NCBI GenBank assembly: GCA_964404895.1
Contig: CAYOLV010000001.1
Span: 186,001-250,000 of the forward strand
From: JBGSUZ01 sp964404895
GTDB lineage: Bacteria > Bacillota > Clostridia > Peptostreptococcales > Acidaminobacteraceae
Direction: 5' to 3'
Length of the DNA stretch: 64,000 nucleotides
In this document: positions 60,863 through 64,000 of the stretch, piece after piece
Numbering within the stretch: position 1 is the first letter of the stretch
Layout: each line of letters opens with the position of its first letter
The notes under the pieces: generated by a model
What the model saw: only the letters and a program-made list of their open reading frames with translations
Database searches by the model: none
Told to the model about the DNA's origin: nothing
Program-made: the position numbers and the translations under genes

Positions 60863-61983
60863 GCAAAATAAAAATTTTACCAACAATACTGTTCACTATA
60901 GGGGTATTTTTAGCAGGTGTAGTGATTTGGGATGGGGCTTTTCTAAAAACGAAGTACGACATTTCAACCGACCAGTACGATGAAGAAGAAGCCTTCATGT
61001 CAGAAACTCAGTTTCAGCTCATTCAATCGGGCATCCAATCTGCCAGCAGTCACAATATGCAGCCTTGGAAAGTACAAATTGTGGATCAAACTACTTTTAC
61101 CTTATATGCAGACAAGGGAAAAGCCCTGCCTGTAATAGATCCAGAAAACAAGCAAATGCTCATCAGTCAAGGCACTTTCATAGGCGCTGTTAAAGAAGGG
61201 GCAAAAAACCTAGGTGTGAAACTGGAAATTACCTATCATCCAATCCAGATGGCAGACCAGAACCCTCAAATAGCCACTTTTAAAATTAAGGGAAGCTCAA
61301 ATACCCCAGTCGATGCAAAATCTTCTGCAACAACAGGTGTGAAGTCTGATGTTAAAGAATTTGAGATTGAAAAAAATGCACAACAAGTTCATGCCCTGTT
61401 GCCAGACTACCAAGCCAAATGGATCACTGACGAAAAGCGCGGTATCTTTCAGGAATATCTTCGAAAAGGTACTCAGATAGAGTCAGAAAACCAACAAGCC
61501 ACAGAAGAACTTCTACAAAATTTCCGCTTTACAAAATGGGCGAAAAATAAATATCGATATGGCCTGTCTTTGAATACCATGTCTCCTCTGCTAAGGGTAT
61601 TTGTTGAACCACTCTTAGGACTTACCTCTGAGTGGGAAAGTTTTGGTCAATCTTCCATGAAAACATTTGAGCAAAGGTTGGAGAAGGAAGAGGGGTATCT
61701 TATCCTATCAAAAGACAATCCTAAACCTTCAGATTATATTCAAGTAGGTGAAGCCATCAGTACTTTGGGACTGAGTGCAAAAGGTTATACCCTCCGCCCT
61801 GCCGTCCAATTGTTACAACCTTTGGAAGGGATAGACGGACTTTACACAGGGTTTAAGAAAGCCTATGATATTAAGGGTGACACCTTGATGATACTCGGGT
61901 TCACAAAGAAAACCGATGGCTACCATGAATCGGTGAGGCACAAAGTATTAGATATTGTAAGGCTAAGGGGAACGTTAGAATAG
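60859..61983 (+). CDS. Acg-type nitroreductase-family protein with N-terminal membrane anchor
   Basis: 374 aa. One transmembrane segment at ~7-26 (ILPTILFTIGVFLAGVVIW). The rest resembles Acg-type nitroreductase-like proteins: IQSASSHNMQPWKVQI near residue 58 is the flavin-binding R/S-A-P-S-x-x-N-x-Q-P-W site (the usual Arg is replaced), the central lobe carries the extra two-fold repeat, and a C-terminal region holds PSDYIQVGEAISTLGLSAKGY. These proteins may bind or store flavin rather than reduce nitro groups. Start codon overlaps the TetR stop. Confidence 0.8.
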   Translation: MSKIKILPTILFTIGVFLAGVVIWDGAFLKTKYDISTDQYDEEEAFMSETQFQLIQSGIQSASSHNMQPWKVQIVDQTTFTLYADKGKALPVIDPENKQMLISQGTFIGAVKEGAKNLGVKLEITYHPIQMADQNPQIATFKIKGSSNTPVDAKSSATTGVKSDVKEFEIEKNAQQVHALLPDYQAKWITDEKRGIFQEYLRKGTQIESENQQATEELLQNFRFTKWAKNKYRYGLSLNTMSPLLRVFVEPLLGLTSEWESFGQSSMKTFEQRLEKEEGYLILSKDNPKPSDYIQVGEAISTLGLSAKGYTLRPAVQLLQPLEGIDGLYTGFKKAYDIKGDTLMILGFTKKTDGYHESVRHKVLDIVRLRGTLE

Positions 61984-62044
61984 ACAACGACATACAAAAA
62001 TATCCAATAATGCCATGAAAATATAAAAATGAATTATATTATAA

Positions 62045-62148
62045 AAATGTGTTATAATGTATATATATCGGTGCACTGGTGACGCGCACTGAAACAGCTA
62101 TATATTTTATGACGACGGAAAGCCACTTTTTTAAAGTGGCTTTTTTTT
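62045..62148 (+). promoter_or_regulatory. Structured leader with terminator hairpin upstream of the glucan synthase gene
   Basis: A TATAAT-like -10 box (62052 region) is followed by ATATATA and, after the small GTGC/GCAC hairpin in CGGTGCACTGGTGACGCGCAC, by TATATAT, which could close the domain. A perfect terminator stem (AAAGCCACTTT/AAAGTGGCTTT plus T8, 62119-62148) follows, about 60 bases before the coding start. A promoter, folded region and terminator in this order suggest attenuation; no known riboswitch class is recognised. It may also simply be the terminator of the upstream operon. Confidence 0.4.
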
Positions 62149-62210
62149 GTTTCAAAAAAAACAATATTGCTAAACCTATTAAGGCTATACGCCGTAGAAA
62201 GAAGGTACTG

Positions 62211-64000
62211 ATGCAATATCCGTTAATCGAGATAACCTTACTCATTTCTTTTCTGGGACTCATTCTTTTTGCTTATTTTAGATTAAGAAGAAACAGAAAA
62301 ATCAACATGCTCAATGCGACTTTAACTGTAGAAGAACTAGAACAACATGCAAAGAGAGCTGCGCTTACACATACAGTAACATTCAAAAAGAATATACTCA
62401 ATTGGCCGCTCACCCGCGTCAATGACAACTATGGGTTTATTAAATCTTTGTACAAAGATCTCAATGACGACATGAGACAAAAAAAGGCGGTGCCACCTGC
62501 TGCAGAGTGGATTTTGGATAATTATTATGTTATTGAGGAACAAACAAAAAGTCTGAGAAGAGATTTAACTAAAAAAGATTATTATAACCTGCCAATCTTA
62601 AAAAAAGGCCCTTTTAAAGGTTATACGAGAGTCCTTGCCATCGCTACGGAATTCGTTGCAATCATGGACGGTCAAATCGATGAAGGGACACTCCTTAAAT
62701 ATCTTGAAGCTTATCAAAGCCATAGTGTTTTGTTCGACAGAGAAATTCGGATGATCCCTATGATGCTTCAAATTGCCCTTCTGGAAAATGTCAGATTCAT
62801 TTGTGAGAACGTGAAAGAAACCCAAAAACAGTGGAAGCAAGCAGATGTAATCGTGGACAGATGGTGGTCTGATGAAGTGATGAACGCGGAAAAAATCGTC
62901 GCTTTATTTAAAAACACATTGGAAAATAAAGTGGAAGCCAACGCCTCCTTTATTGAACATCTATTTTATCGACTCAGAAGGTCTGGGCGAAGCTACGTCA
63001 ATGTACTCAAGTTTATTAATGAATATCTAGTCCAATATAGCACCACAACAGAAGCCATCGCTCAAATTGAGCATAATGCTCAAGCCGTGAGTGCTGTTTC
63101 TATGGGTAACGATATTATGAGCTTTAAATATATAGCCAGTTTGAATTGGACGGACTTATTTGAAGCCCTTAGTTTTGTAGAGAAAATATTAAGGCAAGAC
63201 CCAGAAGGTATCTATAGCGATATGAATGCCCATTCAAGGGGCTTTTATGTCATGCGAATCGAAAAGCTAGCCAAAGATTACGGCGTATCCGAACGGCATA
63301 TCGCCCAAGTGGCAATCGATTTAGCCAAAGAAGCTTATGAACTTAATAAGAAGATGACCCACATCGATAATGCACATTTAAGGAGATCTCACGTTGGATT
63401 TTATCTGATTGGAGAGGGTGTGAGCGCACTAGAACAAACTCAAAACAATAAAGAAAAACTCACTAAACAAATCTCTCAAAAAATGACCAAGCACCAGGGT
63501 CGTATTTACATTGGAATGATTATTTTAATGACAGTATTGTTGATAGGTGTAGCCATTGACTATGCCCTCAATCAAGTTGATTCATATAAATGGTTGTATA
63601 GTTTATTGGTAGCAATTGTCATTTTTATACCTGCATCTGAAATTGGAATTTCTTTAGTAAACTGGTCGGTTGGGAAGATCAAGCAACCTGCCTTTTTCCC
63701 GTGTCTTGAACTCAAAGAAGGTATTCCTGAGGCCTTAAGCACCATGGTCGTTGTACCAACCTTGCTCAGTGACGAAAGCAGAGTAGCTGAACTGCTCCAA
63801 AATTTAGAAAATCACTACTTGGCAAACAAAGAAAAAAATCTCTATTTTGCCCTTATTGGGGGATTTAAAGATTCAACTTGTGCCAGTTCATTGGTATCAA
63901 ACCCTATATTGATCAAAGCCCAAGCGGGTATGGATGCGCTCAACAGCAGATATGCCACTGAGGGAACTGACATTTTCTACTTTTTCCATCGGAAGAATAT
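62211..64000 (+). CDS. Cyclic beta-1,2-glucan synthase-like protein (NdvB/GT84), partial at window end
   Basis: Open from the ATG at 62211 (AAGAAGG upstream) to the end of the window, 596 codons without a stop. Two hydrophobic segments are visible at the start (~5-23) and at ~440-485 (IYIGMIILMTVLLIGVAIDYAL; WLYSLLVAIVIFIPASEI). The marker PPAAEWILDNYYVIEEQ and the region KEGIPEALSTMVVVPTLL match the glycosyltransferase-84/GH94 giants (about 2800 aa) that make cyclic beta-1,2-glucans from UDP-glucose at the membrane. The GH94 phosphorylase-like domains would lie beyond the window. Confidence 0.85.
   Translation, partial: MQYPLIEITLLISFLGLILFAYFRLRRNRKINMLNATLTVEELEQHAKRAALTHTVTFKKNILNWPLTRVNDNYGFIKSLYKDLNDDMRQKKAVPPAAEWILDNYYVIEEQTKSLRRDLTKKDYYNLPILKKGPFKGYTRVLAIATEFVAIMDGQIDEGTLLKYLEAYQSHSVLFDREIRMIPMMLQIALLENVRFICENVKETQKQWKQADVIVDRWWSDEVMNAEKIVALFKNTLENKVEANASFIEHLFYRLRRSGRSYVNVLKFINEYLVQYSTTTEAIAQIEHNAQAVSAVSMGNDIMSFKYIASLNWTDLFEALSFVEKILRQDPEGIYSDMNAHSRGFYVMRIEKLAKDYGVSERHIAQVAIDLAKEAYELNKKMTHIDNAHLRRSHVGFYLIGEGVSALEQTQNNKEKLTKQISQKMTKHQGRIYIGMIILMTVLLIGVAIDYALNQVDSYKWLYSLLVAIVIFIPASEIGISLVNWSVGKIKQPAFFPCLELKEGIPEALSTMVVVPTLLSDESRVAELLQNLENHYLANKEKNLYFALIGGFKDSTCASSLVSNPILIKAQAGMDALNSRYATEGTDIFYFFHRKN

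Noticed and set aside
62045..62148. c-di-GMP-I riboswitch
   Set aside because: GACGC and AAAGC-like words occur, but the GGCAAA element and paired helices of that class are absent.

Overview
The window looks like a chromosome segment of a low-GC, endospore-lineage Firmicute, most likely an anaerobic member of Clostridia. Support: A+T-rich coding sequence with strong AGGAGG-type ribosome binding sites and frequent GTG/TTG starts, S-layer-homology (SLH) surface proteins, a CotH kinase gene, a PucR-type regulator, a clostridial enoate-reductase-type flavoenzyme, and many short U-tract hairpin terminators. Species cannot be named from the sequence alone. No tRNA, rRNA or CRISPR array was seen.

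Layout. (1) 1-2.6 kb: an intact 23S rRNA m5U methyltransferase gene (rlmD), followed by the remains of a large serine recombinase. (2) 2.7-10.2 kb: an accessory island with a soluble FtsK/SpoIIIE-type ATPase, two homologous helical-hairpin proteins with a central W-x-D motif (WXG100-like layout), and a family of proteins sharing a ~130-residue N-terminal module joined to different C-terminal parts (coiled coil plus membrane segments, or a beta-propeller-like part). The cassette [WxD protein + module protein] is repeated three times with decay, and further orphan fragments are present. This is the best candidate for an undescribed, type VII-secretion-like system. (3) 10.5-11.7 kb: an intact IS3-family element abutting a truncated nitroreductase-like tail. 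(4) 11.8-34.6 kb: an AgrA/AgrC-like two-component system, a small Cys-rich protein, then three exported proteins: an 1828-aa SLH protein, a BspA-type leucine-rich-repeat protein and a 4282-aa SLH protein with 16 atypical Ig-like repeats. (5) 34.7-43 kb: single-gene housekeeping and accessory functions (cytochrome-b5-like lipoprotein, NmrA-type reductase with a divergent HxlR regulator, peptidase-E-like protein, WYL regulator, PfpI-like protein, DUF5131, VOC protein, AraC regulator, flavin-binding protein, DUF1801/zinc-ribbon protein) mixed with gene debris. (6) 43.2-48.1 kb: a five-gene operon of a VTC-type polyphosphate polymerase, a DUF4956 membrane protein, a CotH-like protein and an OmpR/HAMP-kinase pair. 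(7) 48.2-50.1 kb: a DUF6273 protein and a membrane diguanylate cyclase. (8) 50.2-55.5 kb: a PucR-type regulator divergent from a 937-aa fusion of an enoate-reductase-type flavoenzyme with an acetoacetate-decarboxylase-like domain, then an SDR. (9) 55.6-62 kb: a DMT transporter, threonine aldolase, a chloramphenicol-acetyltransferase/rifamycin-ADP-ribosyltransferase (CAT-Arr) fusion, an AraC-HTH/methyltransferase fusion, and a TetR regulator with an Acg-type nitroreductase. (10) From 62.2 kb: the start of a cyclic beta-1,2-glucan synthase-like gene that runs off the window.

Three protein fusions (flavoenzyme-decarboxylase, CAT-Arr, AraC-methyltransferase) and the FtsK/WxD island are the points most worth following up. 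Family names rest on recognised motifs and remembered family features; no database search was possible.
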